Of a stretch of 64,000 nucleotides of DNA, positions 39,870-47,672 are shown in pieces. A program made the position numbers and the translations under genes. Numbering within the stretch: position 1 is the stretch's first letter; the number at the start of each line of letters is the position of its first letter. The notes beneath the pieces are model-generated. The model did no database searches, was not told the origin of the DNA, and was given only the letters and a program-made list of their open reading frames with translations. This DNA is from an uncultured Opitutaceae bacterium (lineage in GTDB: Bacteria > Verrucomicrobiota > Verrucomicrobiia > Opitutales > Opitutaceae): contig CALFXL010000028.1 in the NCBI GenBank assembly GCA_937958045.1, positions 21,521 to 85,520 of the forward strand, written 5' to 3'.

Positions 39870-41459
39870 ATGGAAACATTTCTGATCGAAGTGCCCGTGC
39901 CCTCAATGGGTGCAACCGTCAACGAACTCACGGTGATCGATATCGTGGTGCAACCCGGCATGACCGTGACCAAAGGTCAGAAGCTGGCGGAGCTCGAAAG
40001 CGATAAGTCGGTCTTCGAATTTGAATCGCCCTGCGCTGGCACCATCCGGGAGGTGATCGGCCGCGCGGGCGATATCCTGACGACCGGCGCGCCTTTCCTG
40101 CGCATCGAAACCGCCGACGCGTCGTTAAAACACCTCGAGGTCTCCGGCGCCACCGCCGCGGCCCACGCGCCCGTGGCTGCGCCCTCCGCGCCCGCTCCGA
40201 TGAAAACCGCACCGACACCCGCTGCGCGTCCGGCTCCCGTGCATCGACCGGCCCCAGTGTCGGCTCCCGCGGCCAACGGACTTCTTTGGACGCCCCGCGC
40301 GACCAAACTCGCGCGAGAGGCGGGACTCGATCCGGCCACGATCACGGACATCGAAGCCACGGGCCCGGGCGGACGTGTTTCCGGCGACGATGTCGCGCGC
40401 TATTTGGAAACGCACAAAACCGCTCCCGCCGCCGCTCCGGCCGCGGCTGTTGGCGAAACGGCGGCTCCCGCGACCGAGACGGTTTGCATCGCAGGTGTCG
40501 GCTACGCGATTCCTTCGGGCATCCGCTCGAACAGCGAAATCTTGAAGGCCTTTCCGGATATGACGGAGGCCGAGGTCATCAAACTCACCGGCATCCGCGA
40601 ACGTCGTTACGCGGTCGCCGGCGAGACCGCGACGAGCCTCGCGACGACGGCCGTGCGCCGGGCGCTCGCGCAGGCCAACATGGATGTCCAGGAAATCGAC
40701 GGCATCATCATGGCCACGCTCATTCCCGATCAACCGGTGCCTGCGATGGCGAGCGCGCTGGCCAAGGAACTGGGCATCCCACGCGCGTTGGCGTTTGATC
40801 TCAACGCGGCCTGCTCCGGCTGGCTCTACGCGCTGGAAGTCGGTCGTGCGTTCATCCACGCGGGAACGGCGAAAAAACTGCTCGTGGTCACGGCCGAGTT
40901 GTTGTCGCGCATCACCAATCCGCGCGATCACGGCACGGCGTTTCTCTTTGGCGACGGCGCGGGCGCGGCGATTTTGACCGACGCTCCCGGCGGCCATCGT
41001 CTCGCGCGCATGGCGCTTTCGGGCGATGCGGATCAGTTTGCCGCGATCCAACGTCCGGGCGGCGGCGCCAACCGGCCGTTCCCCGACCCGCAAGGCAAGG
41101 ACCAGGAGGATTTCTTCCTGCAGATGAATGGTGGCGCGGTGTTCAAGCACGCCGTCATCGCGTTTGCGGATCAGATCGAGGCGACCTTGAAACGCCACAA
41201 CCTCAAGCCCGAGGACATCGCGTGGATCGTGCCGCATCAGGCCAACGAACGCATCCTGCGCGCGGTCGGAAAACGCGTGGGAATTCCTTACGAAAAGTTC
41301 GTCGTCACGATCGGCAAATACGGCAACACGTCGGCCGCGAGTGTCTCGATGGCGCTCGGCTGGGCGGCGGAAGAGCAGATCTTTAACGAAGGCGACAGGA
41401 TCATCTTCTGCAGCGTCGGCGCCGGCCTGACCTTCGCGGGCGGTTTGCTTGTGTGGTGA
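39870..41459 (+). CDS. Lipoyl domain - E3/E1-binding domain - KAS III (FabH) fusion
   Basis: A 529-residue cytoplasmic fusion. Residues 1-82 are a biotinyl/lipoyl domain with the modification lysine Lys46 in ESDKSVFEF, as in E2 subunits of 2-oxoacid dehydrogenases. Residues about 138-180 form a peripheral subunit-binding domain (WTPRATKLAREAGLDP, ATGPGGRVSGDDV) flanked by Ala/Pro linkers. Residues about 204-529 replace the E2 acyltransferase with a complete beta-ketoacyl-ACP synthase III: Cys315 (LNAACSGWLYAL), His456 (VPHQANERIL) and Asn486 (GKYGNTSAASV), spaced as in FabH. It suggests that acyl groups made by an E1 are passed on the lipoyl arm to prime fatty-acid synthesis. No E1 or E3 gene is nearby. 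A frame starting at 39576 would run inside the preceding gene and is rejected. Confidence 0.92.
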   Translation: METFLIEVPVPSMGATVNELTVIDIVVQPGMTVTKGQKLAELESDKSVFEFESPCAGTIREVIGRAGDILTTGAPFLRIETADASLKHLEVSGATAAAHAPVAAPSAPAPMKTAPTPAARPAPVHRPAPVSAPAANGLLWTPRATKLAREAGLDPATITDIEATGPGGRVSGDDVARYLETHKTAPAAAPAAAVGETAAPATETVCIAGVGYAIPSGIRSNSEILKAFPDMTEAEVIKLTGIRERRYAVAGETATSLATTAVRRALAQANMDVQEIDGIIMATLIPDQPVPAMASALAKELGIPRALAFDLNAACSGWLYALEVGRAFIHAGTAKKLLVVTAELLSRITNPRDHGTAFLFGDGAGAAILTDAPGGHRLARMALSGDADQFAAIQRPGGGANRPFPDPQGKDQEDFFLQMNGGAVFKHAVIAFADQIEATLKRHNLKPEDIAWIVPHQANERILRAVGKRVGIPYEKFVVTIGKYGNTSAASVSMALGWAAEEQIFNEGDRIIFCSVGAGLTFAGGLLVW

Positions 41460-41505
41460 GTGTTTTCTCGGCGGGAGGGGCGGAGGGCGGGCTGAGGAAC
41501 AGAGG

Positions 41506-41538
41506 GCTCACGCAAAGGCGCGAAGGCGCAAAGAAAAC
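41506..41538 (+). repeat. Left 33-bp direct repeat flanking GxxExxY relic
   Basis: GCTCACGCAAAGGCGCGAAGGCGCAAAGAAAAC, nearly identical to 42008-42040. Such CAAAGGCGC-type repeats often accompany GxxExxY genes in other genomes (recalled, not searched). It ends three bases before the relic's ATG. Confidence 0.75.
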
Positions 41539-41540
41539 TT

Positions 41541-41959
41541 ATGACGGAAAACGAGGTGGCGAGGGAGGTTGTGGATGTGGCTTATCATATCCATGTGGAG
41601 CTGGGGCCGGGTTTGTTGGAATCGGTGTACGAGGCCGTGCTGGCATCCGAGCTGGCTGGTCGCGGTTTATCCGTGGTCAGACAGCAGGCGGTGAGGATTG
41701 AATTCAACGGATTGAATTCAACGGATTGATTTTCGACGAGGGATTCAGAGCGGATCTGGTCGTGGAGAACCTCGTGATTGTTGAGCTCAAGTCTGTAGAG
41801 CAACTTCACCCCGTGCATAAAAAGCAGCTGAAGACATATCTGAAATTGTCCGGCAAGCGGCTGGGGCTGCTGATCAATTTTTGATCGGCTCTATTTAAGG
41901 ACGGCGTGTCCCGCGTGGTGTTGGGACTTCCCGAAGGTAAGCCGGAGTTTTCTCCGTAA
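41541..41959 (+). pseudogene. GxxExxY protein, inactivated by duplication and nonsense mutation
   Basis: The family name motif is seen in GPGLLESVYEAVLASEL. The intact reading continues VRIEFNGLIFDEGFRADLVVENLVIVELKSVEQLHPVHKKQLKTYLKLSGKRLGLLINF. An exact 14-bp tandem duplication ATTGAATTCAACGG (41697-41710 and 41711-41724) shifts the frame. A TGA (41882-41884) replaces the codon expected after NF, and beyond it the same frame reads SALFKDGVSRVVLGLP, the normal family C-terminus, to a TAA at 41957. Family members are about 125-140 residues with a PDDEXK-like D/E-L-K core (here DLVV, VELK). Two separate lesions indicate decay. Confidence 0.85.
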
Positions 41960-42007
41960 CGTTGCGGCTTCGCGGCTTTGCGTGCGACCAGTCTGAAGTT
42001 CGGAATT

Positions 42008-42040
42008 GCTCACCCAAAGGCGCCGAAGGCGCAAAGAAAG
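42008..42040 (+). repeat. Right 33-bp direct repeat flanking GxxExxY relic
   Basis: GCTCACCCAAAGGCGCCGAAGGCGCAAAGAAAG, matching the left copy at all but about three positions. Together the copies bracket the relic as a cassette of about 535 bp. Confidence 0.75.
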
Positions 42041-42284
42041 CCGGTGAAATTTAAGCCGTGAGTGCGGAGGCGACCGTGAGTGCGACGGGATTGGTTTCCC
42101 GCATGACCTCCAGTTAAGCCCTAACGTTGATAAGGGTTAAGGGGGCTTTCGCTATATACAATCGATTCCCCTCCGCAAAGAGCGATGAAGACGATAAGTG
42201 TTTTCATGCTGAACCCTTCTGTGCGGACGGAGCCGCTTTCCTAGCTGTGTGCAAAGAATGCGGTAGGGGAACTGCGCCGGGTTG
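42041..42284. other. Intergenic stretch without a gene
   Basis: About 244 bp, visibly poorer in GC than the neighbours. It contains the weak inverted repeat AAGCCC/GGGCTT near 42116-42154 and a 19-codon frame (42184-42243) without support. No gene is called. Confidence 0.35.
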
Positions 42285-42739
42285 TTAACGAGTATTAACC
42301 GCGTGGCGGTCTGTGAACTCGGGCGTCAGGTGTTTGAGCGATATCTTGATCGGGCGATCGACGGCCGTGGTGTAATTGACGATTCGCACTTGGGCTTCCA
42401 GACGCTCCTTTTCGAAAATACAATTCGTGCAGCGATGGACCGATTCGACGATCAGTATCGTGCCAGGCGTCAGGGTGTCGCGGGTGACGAGTTCCGGTCC
42501 TGACCAGGTGGGCGAGGTGGGGTGTATGGAATATAGATCGATGACCTTGCGATAGCCGGGTGGAAGATTCACGCCGGATAGATGCATGGGAACCTTGAGT
42601 GTATATTGAGCGCCGACGTATGCCGAGAACGCCTGCTCGTGGCTGACTTCCTGAAACCTGGCGGTTGTATTATACAGCCAGGCACGATTGCCAAAATGGC
42701 AACGAATGAAGCGACGGCTCCCGCGCGAAGGATATTCAT
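42285..42739 (-). pseudogene. Frameshifted lipoprotein gene
   Basis: The ATG at 42739 starts a lipoprotein signal MNILRAGAVASFVAILAIVPGC with a good lipobox VPGC, but that frame stops soon after. The next frame is open and protein-like from LYNTTARFQEVSHEQAFSAYVG through MHLSGVNLPPGYRKVIDLYS to VNTR at 42285. The shift falls at GGCTGTATAAT; the total length is 455 nt, and loss of four bases there would explain it (459 nt, 152 codons). No family was recognised. It is either a recent pseudogene or a sequencing error. It sits beside the GxxExxY relic in a locally AT-richer segment. Confidence 0.55.
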
Positions 42740-42820
42740 GGTTTTAGACGTTACGCAGTGCCGCCATTCAAGACCGGGCTGCGACTCCCGTGGGGTTTGT
42801 TGACGAATAAAAGCCGGCGC

Positions 42821-43594
42821 TCAATCGCCGAGTTCGTGCGCGGTCACGCTGAGGGCGTAGGTGGCGGCGGTTTCGCAGCGGAGCACCAACGGGCCCAGCG
42901 TCGCAGGACGAAATCCGGCGCGGATGGCGGCTTCGACTTCGGCTGGACTAAAATCGCCTTCCGGGCCGATCAGCCAAGTCACACGGCGCAATCGACGACC
43001 GAGGGTGGCGCGGGCCTCGGCGAAAAGCGTTTTGAGCGGTTGGGCGCCGGGGTGAAGGCTCGCGATCAGGGCGAGATCCGGGGCGTTTGTGGTGCCAAGA
43101 CTCGGCATCGAACCGCCCAGAAAGGTTTGGAGCGATTGCACGGGGGCAATCTCCGGAAGCCAGGGATTGCCGCACTGTTTGGCCGCTTCGAGCGCGACGG
43201 TGCGCCATTTGTCCGTCTTTTTGTCCTGACGTTCTCCATCGAGATGCACCTGCGTGCGTTCGCTTACAATGGGCACGATGCGTGCGGTGCCGATCTCCGT
43301 GGCTTTGCGAATGATCCCGTCCATGCCCGGGCCTTTGGGTAGCGCTTGGGCAAGGGTGATTTCATGGGCGAGGGGAGGAGCTTGGCGCGCGGTGCGCACG
43401 GTGAGCACGGCCGCGTTTTTGGCATGGGTGGTGAGTTCGCAGTCCCATTCGGTGCCCTTGCCGTCGAAAGCGACGACCGGATCGCCGCGGCGGGCGCGGT
43501 TGACGACCACGAGATGGTGCGATTCGCCGGGAGATAGGTGGAGAGTCGTCGGATTGATTTCGGGAGTCGGGCAATAAACGCGGAAGTCGGGCAT
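42821..43594 (-). CDS. rsmE: 16S rRNA m3U1498 methyltransferase
   Basis: A SPOUT-class enzyme methylating U1498 of 16S rRNA. The 257-residue length is normal. The N-terminal PUA-like part has SPGESHHLVVVNRARRGD. The knot has QALPKGPGMDGIIRKATEIGTARIVPIVSERT, WLIGPEGDFSPAE and LGPLVLRCETAATYAL, the SAM-binding signatures. It stands alone downstream of a hairpin; the neighbouring gene on its 3' side is a pseudogene. Confidence 0.97.
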   Translation of the reverse strand: MPDFRVYCPTPEINPTTLHLSPGESHHLVVVNRARRGDPVVAFDGKGTEWDCELTTHAKNAAVLTVRTARQAPPLAHEITLAQALPKGPGMDGIIRKATEIGTARIVPIVSERTQVHLDGERQDKKTDKWRTVALEAAKQCGNPWLPEIAPVQSLQTFLGGSMPSLGTTNAPDLALIASLHPGAQPLKTLFAEARATLGRRLRRVTWLIGPEGDFSPAEVEAAIRAGFRPATLGPLVLRCETAATYALSVTAHELGD

Positions 43595-43630
43595 GGGAGA
43601 GGCTGGCGAGCGCCGGAAACCGAAAACAGT

Positions 43631-43664
43631 AAGGGCGCTGGCCTCGTGAAAGACCAGCGCCCTT
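43631..43664 (-). terminator. Strong hairpin between tRNA-Leu and rsmE
   Basis: A perfect 11-bp stem AAGGGCGCTGG/CCAGCGCCCTT with a 12-nt loop, 36 bp before the rsmE start on the same strand. On the minus strand it is followed by ACTGTTTTC. It probably ends the tRNA transcript. Confidence 0.55.
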
Positions 43665-43834
43665 GCCGACTTTTAGAAACTACAAACTATGACTACCAAA
43701 AAGAACGGAGTAACTGACGCGGGGTAAGACGCAGCCTGGGGCACAGCGTTCAAAAAATTCCGGGATTTTTTCTGAAAAATCTGCGCCTCTCCGCGGCCTT
43801 CCTTGGCCGCAAGCCTTCTTCTTGCGTTACTCGT

Positions 43835-43919
<85 letters not shown>

Positions 43920-44157
43920 GCAACCGAACGAGAGCCGCCAACGTAGAAACGAAGGCCCGCGTGTAAACGGAAATTTTTGGGTCTCGTGCGGCTCAACCGC
44001 TCCGGGTGCCGTGATGCGGTCATCGCGGGGGCGTTGTCGGTGTGCTCGGGGACGGGCCGCCACATTACGGGCTTCCTCTTACGGGCTTTTCCGCGATTTT
44101 GTTCTCCAACCTCTTAGGTCGGTCTCCCGTCTGTCCCTCTCCCATCTTTTTGTCCTC

Positions 44158-47100
44158 ATGAAGTCGTTTGTTGTACTCGTTTTTTCCGCACTGATGACGC
44201 TGGTGTCCGTGGCGCAGGGAGCGCTCACGGTCTCCGGTCTTCGCGTAGAGGACTTGGAAGCGCCATTCGGCGTGGATATCGCCCGGCCGCGGCTCGGCTG
44301 GAAACTCGCGTCCGATGTGCGCGGCGATCTGCAGACCGCGTATCAAGTGCTTGTCGCGTCCTCGGAGGAAATTTTGGCGCGCGACCAAGGTGATTTGTGG
44401 GACAGCGGTCGTGTGATTTCGGGCGACACTTTATTTATTCCGTATGCGGGCAAGCCGCTGAGCTCGTCCCAACGCGTCGTCTGGAAAGTGCGCGCGTGGG
44501 ATGCCGCGGGAAATCCTTCGGCGTGGAGCGAGCCGGCGACGTGGATCATGGGCGTCCTTGGCGAAACAAAAAACGCCGGCTGGCAGCCGCAGGCGCGCTG
44601 GATCACCGACGCCGATTTGCTCACACGTACACGCACGGCGCTGGGTTTTAGTTCCGACGTCACGACCGATGAGAACGAAGTGAAATGGGTGCAGCTCGAT
44701 CTCGGTCGCATGGTGAAGATCGACCGCGTGCGTCTCTACGCGTTGCGACACACCGTTCATGAACGCTTCGGTTATCCGCGTCGGTTCAAAGTCGAGGTCG
44801 CCAACAACGGCGCGATGCTCGCCGCCACGGTTCTCGCCGATTTCACGAAGGAAGATTACAACCCGTGGCTCACACGCACCGACATCGCTGCGCCGGAGGG
44901 CGGCGTGATGGGACGTTTCTTGCGCGTCACCGCGACCAAACTCCGCGCGTTCGACGATTTCGCCTGTTTTGCGCTCAGCCAGATCGAGGTGTTGTCGGAC
45001 GGAAAAAATATCGCGCCCGGCTCGAAGGTCACCGCGAGTGATTCGCGTGAAGGCGGATTGTGGTCATCCGCGGCCGTCGTCGATGGGCTCGGGCTTCCCG
45101 GCGCCAATCCGCGCGCGAACGACGCGATTTTGCTGCGCCGCGAATTCACCGTGAAGCCAGGCCTGCGTCGCGCGATTTTTCATGTGTCGGGACTCGGCCA
45201 CTACACGCTTTCCGTGAACGGCGCGTCGGCCACGAATCGTCTGCTCACGCCTGGTTGGACGGAGCCTTCTCAAACCGTCCTCTACGACACGTACGATCTC
45301 ACGGAGAAACTTCAGTCCGGCGCCAACGCGCTCGGACTCACGCTCGCGGGAGGCATGTACAACGTGCAGGAAAGCAAAGGCCGTTACGTGAAATTCGCAT
45401 CGGCGTTTCGTCCCCTCGTGGCCTTTGGTCAACTGCGACTTGAATACGAGGATGGCTCGGTCGAATTCGTCGCGACCGATCCTCAGTGGAAAGTCGGGAA
45501 AGGCCCGCTGACATTTTCCAATGTATATGGCGGTGAAGACTACGATGCGCGCCGCGAAATCGCGGGATGGGATCGCGCGGGCTTCGACGATGCCGGCTGG
45601 ACGCCCGCCGCGGAAGCGCCCGCGCCCAACGGCACGCTGCGCGGCGCCACGCAGGCATCGCCGGCGTTTGCGCAATTCGAATCGTTTCAGCCTGTATCCA
45701 TAAAAGAACTACGTCCGGGCGTGTTGATCTACGACTTCGGGCAGAACGCCGCGATGATGCCGCGTCTCAAAGTTCGCGGTGCGGCGGGCACGATCGTGCG
45801 GCTCACACCGTCGGAATTGTTGCGCGCCGATGGTTCGCTCGATCGCGGCTCGAGCGCGCATGGCGGAGTGCCGTCTTATTGGCAATACACGCTGCGCGGC
45901 GACGCCGAGGGCGAAGACTATTTCCCGCGCTTTTTCTATCACGGTTCACGCTATGTGCAGGTGGAGTTGTTGCCTGCGGAACATGTCGAGGAGGGCCCGC
46001 GTCCGGAGATTCTTTCGCTCGAATCGGTGGTGGTGCATTCGGACTCCGCGGCGGCGGGCGACTTCGAATCGTCGAGCGCGTTGTTGAACCGCATCCGCAC
46101 GCTCGTGCGTTGGGCGCAGCGCAGCAACATGGCGCATGTGTTTACCGATTGCCCGCATCGCGAGCGGCTCGGCTGGCTCGAGCAGTATCATCTCAACGGA
46201 CCGTCGCTGCGTTATCAGTGGGACGTCGCGCAGCTCTATCGGAAGACTTTCCAAGACATGGCGGATTCGCAGACGCTGCGCGGACTCGTGCCAAGCATAT
46301 CGCCGGAGTACATCAAATTCGAAGGTGGCTTCCGCGATTCGCCGGAGTGGGGCGGTTCGGTGGTGCTCGCGGCTTGGCAGCATTACGTGTTTACGGGTGA
46401 TGATACGTTGTTGCGTCGTCACTACGATACGATGAAGCGCTATGTCGCTTATCTCGGCACGCAGGCGAAAGGTCATCTGCTCTCGCACGGTCTCGGCGAT
46501 TGGTACGATCAAGGTCCCGCGCGCCCCGGAAACGCGCAACTTACGCCGGTGTCGCTCGTCGCCACGGCTCATTATTTCGAGATCACGCGCACCTTGGGTC
46601 GCATCGCGGCGCATCTGGAAAAAACGGACGACGCGCAAAAATACGCGACGCAAGCGGCCGCGATCGCGGAAGCGTTTAACCGCGAGTTTTTCGATGCCTC
46701 GCGTCCGACGTATTCGACCGGCTCGCAGACCGCGCTTGCGCTGCCACTCGTGCTCGGACTCGTGCCGGAGGAACATCGCGCGGCGATCCTCGAAGCGCTT
46801 GTATCCGAAATTCAAGGACGCGGCTACGCGGTCACCGCGGGCGATGTGGGTTATCGTTACGTGATCCGTGCGCTCGCGGATGCCGGTCGCTCCGACGTGT
46901 TGCTTGCGATGGCTCTGCAGAGTGAAAAACCGGGCTACGCTTACCAACTTGATCGCGGCGCGACGAGTCTTATCGAGGCGTGGGACGCCAACCGGCACGC
47001 GTCGCAAAATCACTTCATGCTCGGCCAGGTGATCGAGTGGTTGTTCCACGATCTCGCCGGCATCCAGCCGGATGTCACCGCGCCAGGATTCAAGCGTTTC

Positions 47101-47403
47101 GTCATCAAACCAGCGCTCGTGAATGGTCTCAATTGGGTGCGCGCGAATCACGAAACGCCGTACGGCCGCATCGAATCGAAGTGGCAGCGCGAAGGCAGTA
47201 TCCTGTTGCTCGATTTGACGGTGCCCGTGGGGACGACGGCGCGCGTGCATCTGCCGCTGCCGCGAGGTGATCTTGCCGCGATTCAGGACAACGGCCGTCC
47301 CGTGTCGCACCTCGACGACATCAAGCACGTGAGCACGGTCGACGGCGTCGCTGTTCTCGAACTTGGCTCCGGCGAGTATCGCTTCAGCGCTCCGCTGAAA
47401 TGA
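44158..47403 (+). CDS. Alpha-L-rhamnosidase GH78 with inserted F5/8C-type domain
   Basis: Releases terminal alpha-L-rhamnose, here probably from rhamnogalacturonan. From the ATG at 44158 it has 1081 residues with a signal ending LVSVAQG-A (about residue 21). The N-terminal fibronectin-like domain (GLRVEDLEAPFGVDIARPRLGWKL) is interrupted after RWITD by residues about 160-315, a discoidin/F5-8C-like jelly roll (KWVQLDLGRMVKIDRVRLYA to FALSQIEVLSDGKNIAPGSKVTASD). The rhamnosidase reading then resumes at ILLRREFTVKPGLRRAIFHVSGLGHYTLSVNG. The catalytic (alpha/alpha)6 barrel has FTDCPHRERLGWLEQYHLN, the DCPxRERxGW motif with the acid region, and a C-terminal sandwich. It is the first gene after tRNA-Leu(CAA) in the pectin locus. 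Confidence 0.95.
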   Translation: MKSFVVLVFSALMTLVSVAQGALTVSGLRVEDLEAPFGVDIARPRLGWKLASDVRGDLQTAYQVLVASSEEILARDQGDLWDSGRVISGDTLFIPYAGKPLSSSQRVVWKVRAWDAAGNPSAWSEPATWIMGVLGETKNAGWQPQARWITDADLLTRTRTALGFSSDVTTDENEVKWVQLDLGRMVKIDRVRLYALRHTVHERFGYPRRFKVEVANNGAMLAATVLADFTKEDYNPWLTRTDIAAPEGGVMGRFLRVTATKLRAFDDFACFALSQIEVLSDGKNIAPGSKVTASDSREGGLWSSAAVVDGLGLPGANPRANDAILLRREFTVKPGLRRAIFHVSGLGHYTLSVNGASATNRLLTPGWTEPSQTVLYDTYDLTEKLQSGANALGLTLAGGMYNVQESKGRYVKFASAFRPLVAFGQLRLEYEDGSVEFVATDPQWKVGKGPLTFSNVYGGEDYDARREIAGWDRAGFDDAGWTPAAEAPAPNGTLRGATQASPAFAQFESFQPVSIKELRPGVLIYDFGQNAAMMPRLKVRGAAGTIVRLTPSELLRADGSLDRGSSAHGGVPSYWQYTLRGDAEGEDYFPRFFYHGSRYVQVELLPAEHVEEGPRPEILSLESVVVHSDSAAAGDFESSSALLNRIRTLVRWAQRSNMAHVFTDCPHRERLGWLEQYHLNGPSLRYQWDVAQLYRKTFQDMADSQTLRGLVPSISPEYIKFEGGFRDSPEWGGSVVLAAWQHYVFTGDDTLLRRHYDTMKRYVAYLGTQAKGHLLSHGLGDWYDQGPARPGNAQLTPVSLVATAHYFEITRTLGRIAAHLEKTDDAQKYATQAAAIAEAFNREFFDASRPTYSTGSQTALALPLVLGLVPEEHRAAILEALVSEIQGRGYAVTAGDVGYRYVIRALADAGRSDVLLAMALQSEKPGYAYQLDRGATSLIEAWDANRHASQNHFMLGQVIEWLFHDLAGIQPDVTAPGFKRFVIKPALVNGLNWVRANHETPYGRIESKWQREGSILLLDLTVPVGTTARVHLPLPRGDLAAIQDNGRPVSHLDDIKHVSTVDGVAVLELGSGEYRFSAPLK

Positions 47404-47449
47404 AACCTAGCGCATATCAGTCAGGTCGTCGGCGTCGAACGGGCCAGTC

Positions 47450-47478
47450 GGGAGCGCCGGCCGCTAGGCCGGTAATCC
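47450..47478. repeat. REP-like palindromic element, partial copy 2
   Basis: GGGAGCGCCGGCCGCTAGGCCGGTAATCC: the left half of the element at 14970. The second palindrome is degenerate (about 47484-47500, GCCGACGGTCCGGC). Confidence 0.55.
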
Positions 47479-47672
47479 TTAGTTTGCCGACGGTCCGGCT
47501 GTTTCATTCAGCGGCCACAGGTTTATTTGAAATGCTCTAGCCGACGAACTCCCCAGGTGAAGCACCCGACGATCGCGCGCTCCACCTTGTCGTCAGCGAT
47601 CGTTGGCGCATGACTGTCCGGAGATGACCGGGCGCGCTTCGAACACGGTCGATGGTTTCTCTTTTTCTCTTC

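Noticed and set aside
42184..42243. 19-codon frame MKTISVFML... after the GxxExxY cassette
   Set aside because: It looks like the start of a signal peptide but ends at once; no support for expression.
43687..43725. 12-codon frame ATG ACT ACC AAA AAG ... TAA next to tRNA-Leu
   Set aside because: Too short to support; no upstream signal and no family.
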